NCBI GenBank assembly: GCA_029237695.1
Contig: CM055266.1
Coordinates: 10,433,805 to 10,497,804, forward strand
DNA from: Conchocele bisecta
Taxonomy: Eukaryota; Mollusca; Bivalvia; Lucinida; Thyasiridae
DNA: 64,000 nucleotides
Direction: 5' to 3'
The notes under the pieces were generated by a model, which saw only the letters and a list, made by a program, of their open reading frames with translations, did no database searches and had not been told where the DNA came from. Of this stretch, positions 1-13,600 are shown piece after piece (position 1 is the stretch's first letter; each line of letters begins with the position of its first letter). The position numbers and the translations under genes are program-made.

Positions 1-321
1 GCTTTCGTGAAACAGACAGTAGAGTAGAAGAGCCGATTACCATGATTACAGCAATAATTAGCACATGTATATCAATTACCACGTTCAAATACTATTCATA
101 TGTAGTAGAGCTGCATATAGCAAACACGTATTAAAAGTGTGTACATAAGAAGATGTGTGATAACTCATGAAAACTATTTACAAAGAATACGATGTTTTCC
201 GCCAGTGATGTCGACGCAAATGTTCGGAGAAAATGCAATATAGAATTCCGCATTTGTTCGTCAACGTTATTTACAGAAAATATCACAACAGTTCTGTAAA
301 TATATTTTATGAAAAATGACA

Positions 322-546
322 TACAGTGGAACCCCCCTAAACCGGACACTCGGGAAATATGGATGTTTACCTTAGATTTCGCTGTTATGTATCTCTGATT
401 GCAATGGCTGTTCATGATACCAAAACACTAGATTGTGTCACGAGGCGGTAACATGTCCTACTTACAGTGGAACATCTCCAAACCGGACACCCTGGGGAAC
501 TCCGCAGTGGACCTCCCAGGGCGTCCGGTTTGGAAAGGTTCCACTT
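322..546. mobile_element. Pogo/Tigger-like non-autonomous element
   Basis: The termini read CAGTGGAACccCcCTAAACC-type and are flanked by TA. The same 225-bp arrangement recurs at 35310-35535. CAGT-starting ends with a TA target fit the pogo/Tigger branch of Tc1/mariner. No transposase is encoded. Confidence 0.65.
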
Positions 547-701
547 TATATTCTTAGATACGAAATCAGATGATGTATCGCTTATACAGAATAATCGTTT
601 ATTGCTTAAGCCATGCCGGCTCTTGAACACAATAATAATTAACAAACATACAATCAACATGACAATGCAAGCAAGATGACATACAGTGGACATGAAAAGT
701 A

Positions 702-967
702 GTTTATCCCGTCAACACAGTGCGTATGTGCCGTGAAACACGGTGCCGTGAAACATTTTTGATATCCAGTCAATACTATTTTTGCATTTTACAGCAATTT
801 GTAGGTGTTGACGGGATAAATAGAATAGTAGGTTAGTGCCGTGAATGGGAAAAAATATCTGGTGCGGCACAGAAACGGGATGTGCTCGGCAGAGCCTCGC
901 CCATCCCGTTTCCTGAGCCTTGCCAGATATTTTTTCCCATTCACGGCACTAACCTACTATTCTCTAT
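702..967 (-). mobile_element. MITE A copy 1
   Basis: About 265 bp. It has a tail bounded by TTTATCCCGTCAACAC and its complement, joined to a 150-bp palindrome with AATAGTAGGTTAGTGCCG at its ends. Close relatives lie at 8791, 10346 and 23065. Confidence 0.85.
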
Positions 968-1010
968 GTATGTTTACACTAAATAGCAGTTTTGTAAATG
1001 CATAGTTGCA

Positions 1011-1014
1011 ATGA

Positions 1015-1082
<68 letters not shown>
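1011..1082. repeat. (GA)n microsatellite
   Basis: An almost uninterrupted GA dinucleotide run of about 70 bases. Confidence 0.95.
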
Positions 1083-1083
<1 letters not shown>

Positions 1084-1398
1084 ATGTATATGGAAAATTC
1101 AGAAAACACCTGAATGTAAGAGAAGGGTACGGTGAAATGTTGTCAATCGCAAAAATTATGCAAGAAAATGTCCTCTACTGATCAAACACACGCACATGAT
1201 ACGAATACGCCTGCGTATATCTATCAATATATTTAAACATTTAAGTTGCCATACGTTATAGATGTGACAATATTTCATCTCTCCTTTTAAATGATTTAAC
1301 AATGAACTTTCCTAGGTTTCTTACTTTCCTTTGATTATTTGACTTGATCAAACTAAGTCCTTTAAATATACTTGGGCGCTGTCGGTAAAATGTATCTA

Positions 1399-1972
1399 CT
1401 GTCTGTTTCACGAAAGCTGCCCAAATTTTACGGCTATATAAACAATTCAAAAACAAGATTTCTTTTGATAATATTAAATTAAAGGGAAATTTAAGAATAA
1501 GCCTTCTTTTTATTTCGTGAAATTTGGTAAAATATTGATTTTATTGCGAAAACAAAATTTCCCCATGTTAAATCCCCATAGACATCTTCACGGAGTGAAG
1601 ATGTCTATGGGGATTTAACATGGGCAATTTTTTTTAATTTTAGAAATACTGGACCGATTTTTAAAATTTAACTTTTGTTTTCTTAGTTAGATCATATCCA
1701 AGCTATCTAGTAAGGTTTCGGAGTCAATTTCCAAAAAATTTCGTTTTTGACTCCTCCCACACTCCTTTACCTCTTTTTCCCCCATGTTCCCCCAGTTAAA
1801 TTCCCATAGAGAAATCAATTTTTCGTAATAAAACCAATATTTGACCGAATTTCACGAAATAAAAAGAAGGCTCATTCTTAAATTTTGCTTTAATTTAATA
1901 TTATCCAAAAAAATATGGTTTTTGCATTGTTTATATAGCCGTAAAATTTGGGCAGCTTTCGTGAAACAGACT
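1399..1972. mobile_element. MITE B copy 1
   Basis: A 574-bp fold-back element. Its ends read CTGTCTGTTTCACGAAAGCT and the complement. The arms continue through AAATTTTACGGCTATATAAA, and a smaller palindrome lies inside at about 1560-1622. A second full copy is at 33332-33907, and partial copies are at 1-22 and 49985-50157. Confidence 0.85.
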
Positions 1973-2124
1973 ATACATACTGCAAGCGTAAATCAGTGTA
2001 CATAGCGCATTCACATAGAAAAATGATATTTATCTTCTAAAACGTTACATAAATAGCATTTTCTGTTTTCAATGGGTATTTTGTTTGCCTTGTACCATCT
2101 TCCGGTTTCTTACCGCCAACTTAC

Positions 2125-2275
2125 CACTTTCACATCTTGTTCCCGAGTAGTAGAGTGGACAATTACATCTGGGCTGGCCAGTTACCGCCAAGACTTCACA
2201 CAGTCCACCATTCTGACATAACACAGCCGCGCATGGACCTTCCGTCGGATTAGTGCCACATAATGGCAATTCCAC
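2125..2275 (-). CDS. EYS-like gene last visible exon (EGF 18)
   Basis: The acceptor is TATTGTAG in phase 0 and the donor GTAAGTT in phase 1. It encodes [15 protein letters not shown], then CQNGGLC ... [14 protein letters not shown], one EGF repeat directly after the LamG domain. The phase-1 donor means the coding sequence continues to the left of the window. Confidence 0.82.
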
Positions 2276-5200
2276 CTACAATACGTAAAATAGATATAAC
2301 TGTTAAGTGGTTATGAAACAGGTATGCGTTATATGTCCATGTGTAAAAGTTAGATAAATAGTACCACGTATCCAAAATTATTTAATTTAGAACTATACAA
2401 AAATCATAACACATGTATCTAGCAAAACCCACAAGTGTGCAGCAATATTGATAATAATGGTGGTCATTTTGAATTCAAGATGGCGGTCAATATAGTGGTG
2501 GAAAAACGTAAAGGTTACATCTATAAATGCAACGAATGATACTGCAAGTGTATGTCCATATATACGTACTGTCTGTTCCACGTTTTGCTGCCGACGAACT
2601 TTTGGCTATTAAACACATTAAATCTAAATAATATTTAAAAGTAAGTACTTTTTCATCAATAATAAAAAAGTCACCCTCCCCAAAAAAATGTGTTTGATGA
2701 AATTCCATCAAATATTGATTTTATTGCAAAAAACGATTTTCCTATGGGAATTTAACATGGAAATTGACTCCGAAACCTGGCGAGATAGCTTGAAAATGAT
2801 GTAATTAAGAAAACAAAAGTTAGATTTTGAAAATCGGTCCACAAATAAAAAATATATTTTTAAAAAATCTATGTTTAGCCCCCATGTTAAATTCCCATAG
2901 GAAAATCGTTTTTTTCGCAATAAAATCAATATTTGATGGAATTTCATCAAATAATATTTTTTGGGGAGGGTGACTTTTTTCTTATTGATAATTTTTTTTT
3001 TTTTTATTTAATGTGTTTAACAGCCAAAAGTTAGTCGGCAGCAAAACGTGGAACAGACAATATTTTGAAGTGCACACATTGTGATAGTGTTAGTGCTGCA
3101 ACATATGTGCCGAGGAGTTATTATTTGCATGTCGGGAGTTGGTCATTAAATACACTTTCGACTGATTGTATGTCCATCTTTGAAATATTAAGCATGTTAC
3201 TATAAAGTATCGTTATCCATATTAAAAACGAAATAATGACTAACGTTGTGAGCAAACTATTACAAAGCACACAGCAACCATTAGTGATGTCCGAACAATA
3301 AATAATGTACCTCAAAGACTGCGTCCTCCAGCCAAACAGGGTATCCATTCAAGGACACATTGCCAATACAACCGGTAAAAGTTTTCTCCATGACTGTAAC
3401 GCCGGAGCCGTGGCTGTCCCTCCAATGGTAATCGAATGCAACAACCCGTTGTTCAGTTGTTTTCCATCATCGTTCAATCCCGCACTCCACGTTAAATGAG
3501 CGCCTGCTGAATTTTCTTCCGTTATGTCTAACGTGGCATAGCATCTTGACTGTTGTCTGAAATAATATGTTTGCTATATATGTATTCGAATATGTACATG
3601 TATATCCTTCTGTAATATATATCCATTGACGACACCGTTCACCATGCATTTTCAACAAGCAAATACTTTGTGGTAGAAAACAATAATACATCAGCGTTAG
3701 ATGGGCATACAGGTATCATAGCCATTAATGTATCTATGATTTACTTCTGGAAATGTGGATATTCTTTTCATCATTGCATATGAAGTTGGTATTGCATAAT
3801 ATGCAATACCAACGTCATATGAAATGATGAAAATAATATTGATATAACAATGAATTCCATTATAGCCCAACCATGTTAATCTCCTGCAGGTTGTTGAAGA
3901 ACATTACCATTTATAAGAAACATATGTTATACACCATAACACATGGAATTAAAATAATATTGTACATACCTGATACTGACGTAGTAAATATAACCCTGGT
4001 ACAATGTATACCGTGTGTCGATAGTTATGGAGTTTGTATCACACGGCAATGCGTACTGGAAATAAAGTGACTCTATTATACATGTAATTGTTATTACAAG
4101 TGTGTTTATACGCATTCGTCGCAATCTGTATGCTACATAAATGATTTGATTTATCATATTAATAATTTATTAAACTAATATCTCTAATAAAGTATGAATT
4201 ACGCATCGAATTAATATGAAAAATCAGTTACTAATATACATCCGTGGAATGCGTCATGTTATATGAATAAAAGCAGAGCACGAATATGTATAACGAAGTT
4301 GCAAAGTTAATGATATTACCTTTAATTTACTGTTTTCAACAAACAATATCAGCACATAATCTCCCATATCATCAGCAAGGTTTGCTACGAACAACAATCC
4401 AGATACCTAAAATAAAGACAAAGTGTGTGTGCATTTAATCTGCCCTGAAAACTTCTGGTAAACATGTACAACTAGAACGATATACATATCAGATGCAACA
4501 CCATACAGCTTTAAAGTAGAATAGAGAGAAACATGCAAACATCAGGTCCATGGCCGTTTTCAGAAACTATTATTTAATGGACCAACATATGATATTTACT
4601 ATATCTTTGACACGACACTATCCATTACCATTTGCTTTATTTGCTATATACACACACCAGTAACTTACCTGTGACATATTAAAACTTAGACTTATTACAA
4701 TCCCGCTGTAAACTTCCCGTGTCCCGATTGGTAAGACCGTGTATCCATCATACTGGAGAAATGGCATTCCTATAGCTGCAAATTAAAACGAATGTTGTGT
4801 TAAGCGCACGTTATTTGTGCTTCATTCTTAGGATAGTGGACCTACCCATTATTCCACCATCACCCACTGTAGTAAAACAAATATACGACATGTAAGATAG
4901 GAAGCGCAGAAGATGATACATGCATTACGACTTCACTCTTACTTTAATCTAAATTTACGGAAATGTATTTGCAAGTGATCGTTTGTGAATCAGATTATTT
5001 TCTCATACTAGTCATCGATCAGCATATCTCTGTCTCACAGGTACGTACTTTATAAAGCAATGGTAACTGATGTATAATGAGAAAATATACACATACCAGT
5101 TTCACATCTGTCTCCCGTGTATCGCTCTCCACAGTAGCATGTAACGGAATTTCCTTTACTTTCACATAGTCCTCCATTATCGCAGATGTGCAGATCGCAT

Positions 5201-7453
5201 TGAGAAGGAATAGCCGTTGGTACCACGCTGGTGAATGATGTAGGTGTAGGTGTTTCTGAAATACTTAACACAAAAACTGTTGAAATTCTATTTGTGTCGC
5301 ACTATCTACAATTGACATTGATATCGAGGATGCCAACATTGAAACTGCCGAGTCTTCCTTTGCAATAATTGAGGTAGATCCTGCTGACTGATCGGGGAAC
5401 ATAAACGTTGTTATCGAAGTATACACCGTATACGAGTCTATGGTTGAAGGCATTACATTTGTAGAGGTACGCAACACAGACGATGGACTCATAGTGTAAC
5501 TGCCTGTAAATTCAATGTGCTAGACTGAATTGATGTATCTGTTGATGAATACAACAGTGTATCAGAGGTGTGTACGTTTCTGGCACCACTAGTCACAACA
5601 TCAGTGTGCAAGTAGGTATGATATGTTTGCAAAATGGAATTAAAATCACGTGATACGTGTGACGTTACCCTATTTGATGTCGCCAACGATACGGGGATAG
5701 TGGTGAATGCTAAACCGGCGGCTGTTGACGTTCTTATCGACATGGCTGTATATGACGGCATGTGCCCTTCTGTAGACGTGACAGTTTGTGTATACAGTAT
5801 ATCCAGTCTACTTGGTCCTACTGAACTACTCATTTCGGATATTGAGCCAAACGTGAGCCATGGGCTTAATGGTGTTATCAACGACCCGGAATTCACAGTC
5901 TTATTAGCAGCTATATATGATGATATTGAATAGGAGTTCAGTAGCGTTTCATAAAGCGAGTGTGATGAGGATAATGTCATAATGGTAGCGACGGGAACAA
6001 ATGATGACGACTGAATATTTGCATGGGATGTAACTGATGATGTGTCACCCTGTGATGATGGACTGTGTGCCGGTATTAATTTCGATGAGAAGACTACTGT
6101 CTTAATCCCATACTTTGTTTGAGTGGTGAACATTTCGGACGGTTCTAATAGCATGGAAGTCCTGAACAACGGTGCATATGATGATGAAAGTACAGCAAGT
6201 CTGCTGTCTAATGCTGAATCCGTAAAAGGAGAGACACGGGAAGAAGAATGCTCAGAGTATGTGGCCATAAGAGATGTACTTTTCGCAGAGCTATTGATGT
6301 GCCAATCCACTGGTGATGAAGATATTGATGGGATTCTGATGCCATCAGACATCGATTCCTGTATAATAGATGCCATTTGGGAAGTGTCAGTCGGATTCAG
6401 TAAGGCACTGGAATATATAAGATATGTAGAAGAACTGTTAATGTATGTTGTTAACGATGATTTAGCAGAAATATTCGACTCCTGTGTTTGTGTGTTGGAT
6501 GCGGGGACTGTATTATCAATAGCCATTGACAATAGTGAACTCCATGCGCTGGGTGAGATTGCATGACGTGTTACTGGTGCATCTACATAATGGGCTGTGC
6601 TAGAAGAGATAAATAGTAAATGAGATTCGGATTCCAATATCGATGAAGTGCGTGATGACTTGTCAATGTCTAAAGTTGTTGAATGAGATACAGATTCAGA
6701 AAAGTAATCGAATGTCAAATGACTCTTTGAAACTTTATCAGCCATATTTATCGAGCTGAAGGAAGTGAATGTGGCAGATGTAGCAACTAAAGGTGAATGG
6801 TATGGCGATTCGTTTATACCTAAGTTGGGTGATCTAGACACAGTTTCAGAAACAAGAGTTGAATATTTTCCCGAAAATTCTGATCGGGAAATTACGTTCG
6901 GATAAACTGTTGATATTACATCAGATATCAACATATCAGAAGTTTCCTTAATATCACTGGTGCCTGATTGCAGTGGATTAGATTCATACGCTGATGCCGG
7001 TGTTTGGTTTATATGCATAGAGTGTGTTATTCGCGGTGTGTATATGACACTTGATGGTGCAATATCAGAACTGGATGGAGTGAGAGATCGCGATGAAGTA
7101 AGTACTGGTGCATGTGCTGTAGGTTTGCTAGAAGCGACTTCTGTGAATGTCAATGAAAATGTTGGAGAAACTGGTGTAGCCACTAACTGTGTATGTCCTG
7201 GATGGGATGATGATGGCAGGGGAGAACTATATGAAGATGACTGAAGCACTAGTGACAGTACGACCGATTTAGAGGCTGTATTTGAGTTTGTAAGAGGTAA
7301 TGCAAGCGAATCTGATAATAAACCAGTGTATTCAGTAGTCAGGGTTAAATTAACTTCTGATGTTTGAAATGAATAGCTCACTGATGTTATTAGTGTTGCT
7401 TTCGTGGATGGTATTGATGCTTTTGTTATTGGTAATGATGATGACGATGATGC

Positions 7454-7498
<45 letters not shown>

Positions 7499-7573
7499 TG
7501 ATGATGATGATGAGATTGATGATGGTGATATCAATGTTGCTGACGATGATAATAGGGATGTTGTTGATGGTGA

Positions 7574-7622
<49 letters not shown>

Positions 7623-10600
7623 AACAACGACGACGACGACGACGACGACGACAACGACGACGACGACGACGATGGAATTAATTTTGATTCACATAAGTCG
7701 CCTGTAAAAGTATCTACGCAGGTACACGTAAACCCTCCTGGAATACTGTTACAGTTCGCTTCATTTTGACAGGGTGTTTCCACACAAAAGTCTACCAGCT
7801 CTTCACAATTATTTCCTAAGAAGCCAAAGGCGCATATACATCTATATGTCTCATGACTATTTATGCAAACACCATTCCCGCCACACGGCTCATCCTGACA
7901 GTAGTCAATTAAATCCGTGCACTGTTTTCCCGTCAAATACGGTGGGCATACGCACTGAAATCCGTCATACAAAATGTTACAGAATCCCCCGTTAAGACAC
8001 GGCTCGCTGGTACAATGGTTAATCATATCCTCACAGAACCTACCGGTGTATGGAGAAACACAAGCGCATGTAAATCCGGATTCGTATTGCTACAACTTCC
8101 ATTGTTTTCACACGGTTGACTCTGACAGGCGTCTATGACGTCCATACATTGTTCGCCAGTGTACGGAGGAATACATCTGCACTGGAAGCCGCCGACTACC
8201 CCGACACATGAACCCCCGTTGTAGCACGGGTCACTGGTGCAGTAGTCAAATATATCCTCGCACAGCCTACCAGTATAGTCGTCGGTGCAGTCACACTCGA
8301 ATCTGAAACAGAACCAAGGGAATTTCAGGCTATTGATAAACATTCACCGGGCAAGGCTGTGAAACGTGATATATAGACTATCATACTGGTGTGGTTTGAT
8401 ATCAAGAGAGAAGACTGGGAATTCTGAGTCTCGCCGAGGAATTCCTACCGTTTCCGAACGGCGTGTGATAAACTTGATATCACCACTAGGCTCGTATTTT
8501 ATTTATCAGGAAACGTGCTATGCTAGTCAATAGGTTTCGTTGAAATGATCGCGGACATGTTTACAAATATATCCGAGATCGACAGAATATCGACAGTGCA
8601 GCCGAGCACTATAATATAATAACGTCTATAATTGTTGTCATTTATCACTTTAAGCAATTCATTAGTATACCTAATTTACTATATTACCAGGGCTCCAGAT
8701 AAGTGTTGTATCTAAAGAGTATTATACCACCATATTTCAAATTCAATGCGTATTTTACTTTTACAAATGCATTATTGATTTTCCACCTTATAGAGAATAG
8801 TAGGTTAGTGCCGTGAATGGGAAAAAATATCTGGCAAGGCTCAGGAAACGGGATGGGCGAGGCTCTGCCGAGCACATCCCGTTTCCGTGCCGCGCCAGAT
8901 ATTTTTTCCCATTCACGGCACTAACTTACTATTCTATTTATCCCGTCAACACCTTGAAATGGCTGTAAAATGCAAAAATTGTAATGACTGGATATCAAAA
9001 ATGTTTCACGGGCACATACGCACTGTGTTGATGGGATAAATTTAAATAGGGAAGAAATGATGAAACAAATCACTTATTTGAGCGGCAAAAAAAGCAAACA
9101 CTAATTCATTTTGAAAATAAATGCCTATTTTCACATTGCTGTGAGTATTTTGTACTGCAACTTTTGATAATCAATGCGTATTCTGCTAAAATAAGTGCGC
9201 ACGATACGCCAATACGCACCTTATCTGGGGCTCTATATTACAGTGCGTTATTAAAAGCCATCAACAGTACTACCACAAACGGCATACCCGTTAACGAGGT
9301 CTACACAATGTCCATCATTGAAGCACGGCTGGCGGAGACAGTCATCCACATTGTGGTGGCAATCGTCGTCTGTCCACCCCGGGGCACAGTGACAAGCATA
9401 CCCAGCCGTCTGGTCCTCACATGTCCCGTTGTTCAGGCAGGGAGACGACAGACACTCGTTGATGTTCACTTCGCAGTTCTGTCCCGTCCACCCTGTAGAA
9501 TAACACTAAGATGAAGATACATGGGGCCGTTTCACCAAGCTTCTTACAACTAAAATGGTCGTACGTGCAAAAGTATGATAGTCCGTAAATTTCACATTGA
9601 CATTGTTTTCTTGTAAACAATTAAAGGCCTTACATGTATTGAGCATAGGCTGCAGGGTTTCAGGAATTGATGCGCACATCGCTACCTCAAGTGACAGAGA
9701 CGGCATACTCCATTAGCTAACTAAGTCATTGCGTGTCACGTAATTTAAAGTGTCAAAGATGGCGATTAATATGTATTGATAACCAGGAATGAATGTGTTT
9801 GATTTTAAGAAGCGACTGTAGGTTATTGTGAAGTACATGTGCATTTGGTACAGCGAAATGTTTGAGATGTATGTTAATGTACAGGCAGCAGTAAGATTTA
9901 CGTCGAAACCCCGTCTCAAACAGCGGTTTATAAACGCTATTAACACACTGTATCGGTGAAGCAGAATTGACCACCCAAGACACGCTAAAAGCACACGTGC
10001 TTATGAAACATTGACATTCGACACCACTCGATGTCAAACATATAACATATTCATTGCAAAAGTACGAATATCATCAATAGACTCACCGGTGGTACAGAAA
10101 CATATGTATTTCCCATCGGGAGACGTGATACAGTCCGCGCCGTGTTGACACTGATTGTAGACCGGTGCACACGGGTTATAGACCGTCTCACAAAGCCGCC
10201 CCGTGTAAAACGGAAGACAACGACACGTGAACCCGTCAACCGTGTCAACACACCGGGCCCCGTGGGTACACGGGTTCGCCAGACATTCGTTCACTCGCTC
10301 TGTGCAGTTGTCCCCAGTCCACCCGGTGGAACACAGGCATCTATATAGAGAATAGTCGGTTAGTGCCGTGAATGGAGAAACATATCTGGCAAGGCTTAGG
10401 AAACGGAATGGGCGATGCTCTGCCGAGCACATCCCGTTTCCGTGCCGCGCCAGATATTTTTCCCATTCACGGCACTAACCTACTATTCTATTTATCCCGT
10501 CAACACCTACAATTACAATGTAGCTTTAAAATGCAAGCAATAACCCCAGCCGCATCCTCAAAATCGGAGAATCGACTAGTATGACAACGCATATTATACG

Positions 10601-13600
10601 CAGTGGTTAGATCGTATTGACAGGATATCTAAAATGTTTCACGGCACCGTGTTTCACGGCACATACGCACTGGGTTGTTGACGGGATAAAATATGCTACA
10701 TGCAGTTACTGCCTGATTTGGAGTGACAATTTCGAAAATGCCTGAGCTCAGAAAAGTTTAAAATAACTGTCCCGTATTGCAAGCTGACTCACACCGATGA
10801 TCTTAGAATACATCCATGTGCCACCTTTAGACGCCATTTACGGAAAATATTATAAATTTTGTAAAAAAGTATTTCATGAAATTACGCAGATGCCAGAAGG
10901 TACAAAATCACATAGCGTGTCTCAATTATGGGAATAGATAATAACCGTCCATACACGGGCTATATGTCGGAATAAGAGCAACTAGTATACGGCACTTACG
11001 TATAGTCGTTAAATTTATCCACACAGGTTGCACCGTTGTCGCAGGGCAGCCAGACTGTACATTCGTCTCTCTCCCTCTCACACAGTGACCCGTCATACCC
11101 AGCCAGACAGGAACAGGAGTATCCCAGGTGCCCGTTCACGCACGTGCCGTTCTTGCGGCATTCATTGGCTGAGGAGAATTAGAGCAAGTGAGCAGAGGAT
11201 CACGGATACCCCTGGCCGCCGCCTGGACCGACAAATACAAACTTTAACGCATATATTACTGACGACCAAACGGACGGACGGCCGGAAATACGATAACTAT
11301 ATACCTATCGACATTCGTGTAGGGGGGTATAAATATATGGCTGTGACAAGAGAAGCGGTGTTCTAATGCACTCTATAAATATCACGCAACCTGATTGGCT
11401 GATGGTCATACATTACATGTATATCCTTGTTGATGAACGGTCGCAAATTATTTCAATATGTATTCCTACGCCAGTAGTAAAGGAGTGCATTAGAAATAGG
11501 TCAACTGCACTGTAATTTTGAAATTTGCGGCGTATATCAGAAAATGATAGGTCGCAAAACATGTTTAATGGCGACGCGCTAGCGCGTCGCCATTAAACAG
11601 ATTTTCCGACCTATCATTTTCCGATATACGCCGCAAATTTGAAAATTACAATACTGTTAACTCTATATTTAAGTGGTTACCCTTCTGTAGCGGGATGGCT
11701 GAAGTGCTTGTTAAAAGAATAGCATCTGTTTCATTGAATTGATGATATGTCGAACAGTTCAGATTCCGAGGATGCACATGCTGATCTGCATCTACTCTGG
11801 TCGCAAAACACATGCGCCCCATTCCTCCTGCTAGAACCACATACACATGCGTTATGATAACGTTCAACGCGTATGAATACGGAAATTTTAGACAGACGAT
11901 GCGAAAAAAAACATGTTTTACTAAACAATGCATCGCAATGAGATATCAAGGTGTATGATCACGTGGTAATAACAACAACAACAAGTACAGAAACTTCCAG
12001 AATCCATCTGATTCAAAGTACTTATTGTTTTACATTGTCCTTATTACGTAACATATGTTGATGAAATATGGCGCATCAAACGAGTCTTGTTAAGCTGCAT
12101 TCGGTGATCTCTGTAATTTCGCCCAAACTTCTGTCGTTTTTGCGTAGACACGGAAATCGATTTTGTTACAACAACAACGTCGCCCACTCCAAAATAAGTA
12201 TTATTTGATATTTTCCTTAACGGATTTTTATGAAATATGGCGCAGCAAACGCGTCTTCATGAGCTGCATTTGGTGGTCTAGGGAGTTTGGCACAGACTTA
12301 TGTCGTTTTTGCGAAGAATCGATTTCCGTTTCCGAGACACGGAAATCGATTCTTCGCAAAAACGACAGAGGTTTGGGCGAAAATATAGAGACCACCAAAT
12401 GCAGCTTAACAAGACGCGTTTGGTGCGCCATATTTAATCAAAATCCGTTACGTAATAAGGACACTATAAAAGAATACGTACTTTGAATCGGTATTGTTGT
12501 TGTTGTTAGTACCACGTGATCATACATCTTGATATACGAGAATATTGGTATCGCAGTGCTACGGGTGGTACGGGAGTATAAAGTAGTTTTAAGTTTCCTC
12601 AGCTAACACCGGGTATGGAAGGTGTTCGAGCCAATTCCCACCCTTAAATATAAGCCGAAATGAAATCCTCAGCTAACACTTACCTATGCAGTAGTTTATA
12701 GGGAACTCGCACCTGTGGCCGGTAAATCCCGGCTCACACAGACAGCGGGGCTCCCGGAGGCTGTCGATACATATGCCCTGCCCGCTGCATGAAGTCACGT
12801 TACAATCGTTGGCGTTCAACTCACAATGGGTACCTATTATGTGGGGAACATTCGGTACGATTAAATGTAAGCAATAAAGGAAAATGCGCGCTTTTCAATC
12901 ATGAACATACATTACAATCGAGATCATTTGCAATGAAATTTGTAAAATAATTTCTGGAAAATCGCGCAGCTTATTAGGTACCAAATATCATGGCTTGTCT
13001 CATATCAGCGGTGAAAGGGGGAAATAAAACAGTGACATACCTGAGAATCCTGCCAGACAGTCACACACGTAACCAGATAGCGATTCAGCCAATCCGACGT
13101 CGTCCCTACACTCCCCTCCATTGACACACGGCGATGTATCGCAGGGCAGGACTGAGCAGTCGTAGCCCCGGTAAGGGGCGTGGCAATTACAGATAAACCC
13201 GCCTACAGTGTCCACGCACGTTCCCCCACGAAGGCATGGGCTGGATATACACGCGTCAATGTCAACCTGTGGACAGTGAAGCGTCATGTAGATTCTGGAT
13301 TTGGGCGAAAAACATGTATACCTAGATTAAAATTCCTCAATAAAAAGAAATGTGTTTATCTGGGGAAAAAACATGGACTTTTACGATCGTCGTGTGCCGC
13401 GGATTATACCAGATGCGTTACTTAATATTGTATGCATTTTGGAAGAAGATAAGGGCCGATTCTGGTGGAAAAGTACCAGGAATCAGGATTGCTTAATCAA
13501 TACTCAGCCAGTGCATGCGCACCAAGGTCACCCCAAACGTCGGAAGACAGACACTACCCGTGCAATCGGTGGAAAATCTGGAAATGTTTTGGATAAAGAT

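Larger units (their letters stand above)
1..2124. other. Intronic region of the EYS-like gene, repeats only
   Basis: I see no exon here. It holds a MITE B fragment at the extreme left edge, a pogo-type repeat, a MITE A copy, a (GA)n run and a full MITE B copy. Short reading frames in this stretch belong to the elements. Confidence 0.6.

Noticed and set aside
5256..5300. Intron between the mucin-like block and EGF 17
   Set aside because: TATTTCAG looks like an acceptor, but no phase-1 donor of reasonable strength lies upstream; one lost base in the T run explains the break more simply. It remains possible.
5634..7244. Several plus-strand frames of 94-147 codons
   Set aside because: They are antisense to the mucin-like exon; Ser/Thr-rich coding often leaves the opposite strand open.
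7360..7769. Plus-strand frames rich in Asp, Thr or Met over the trinucleotide repeat
   Set aside because: They are the other frames of the TCR microsatellite that encodes polyserine in the EYS-like gene on the minus strand.
8684..8875. Recurrent short frame ([14 protein letters not shown]) at 8.7 and 23.0 kb
   Set aside because: It lies in MITE A copies and repeats with them; no splice context or domain supports a gene.
9164..9514. 116-codon plus-strand frame
   Set aside because: It is the antisense of the exon at 9288-9492, whose EGF cysteines and splice phases show the minus strand is coding.
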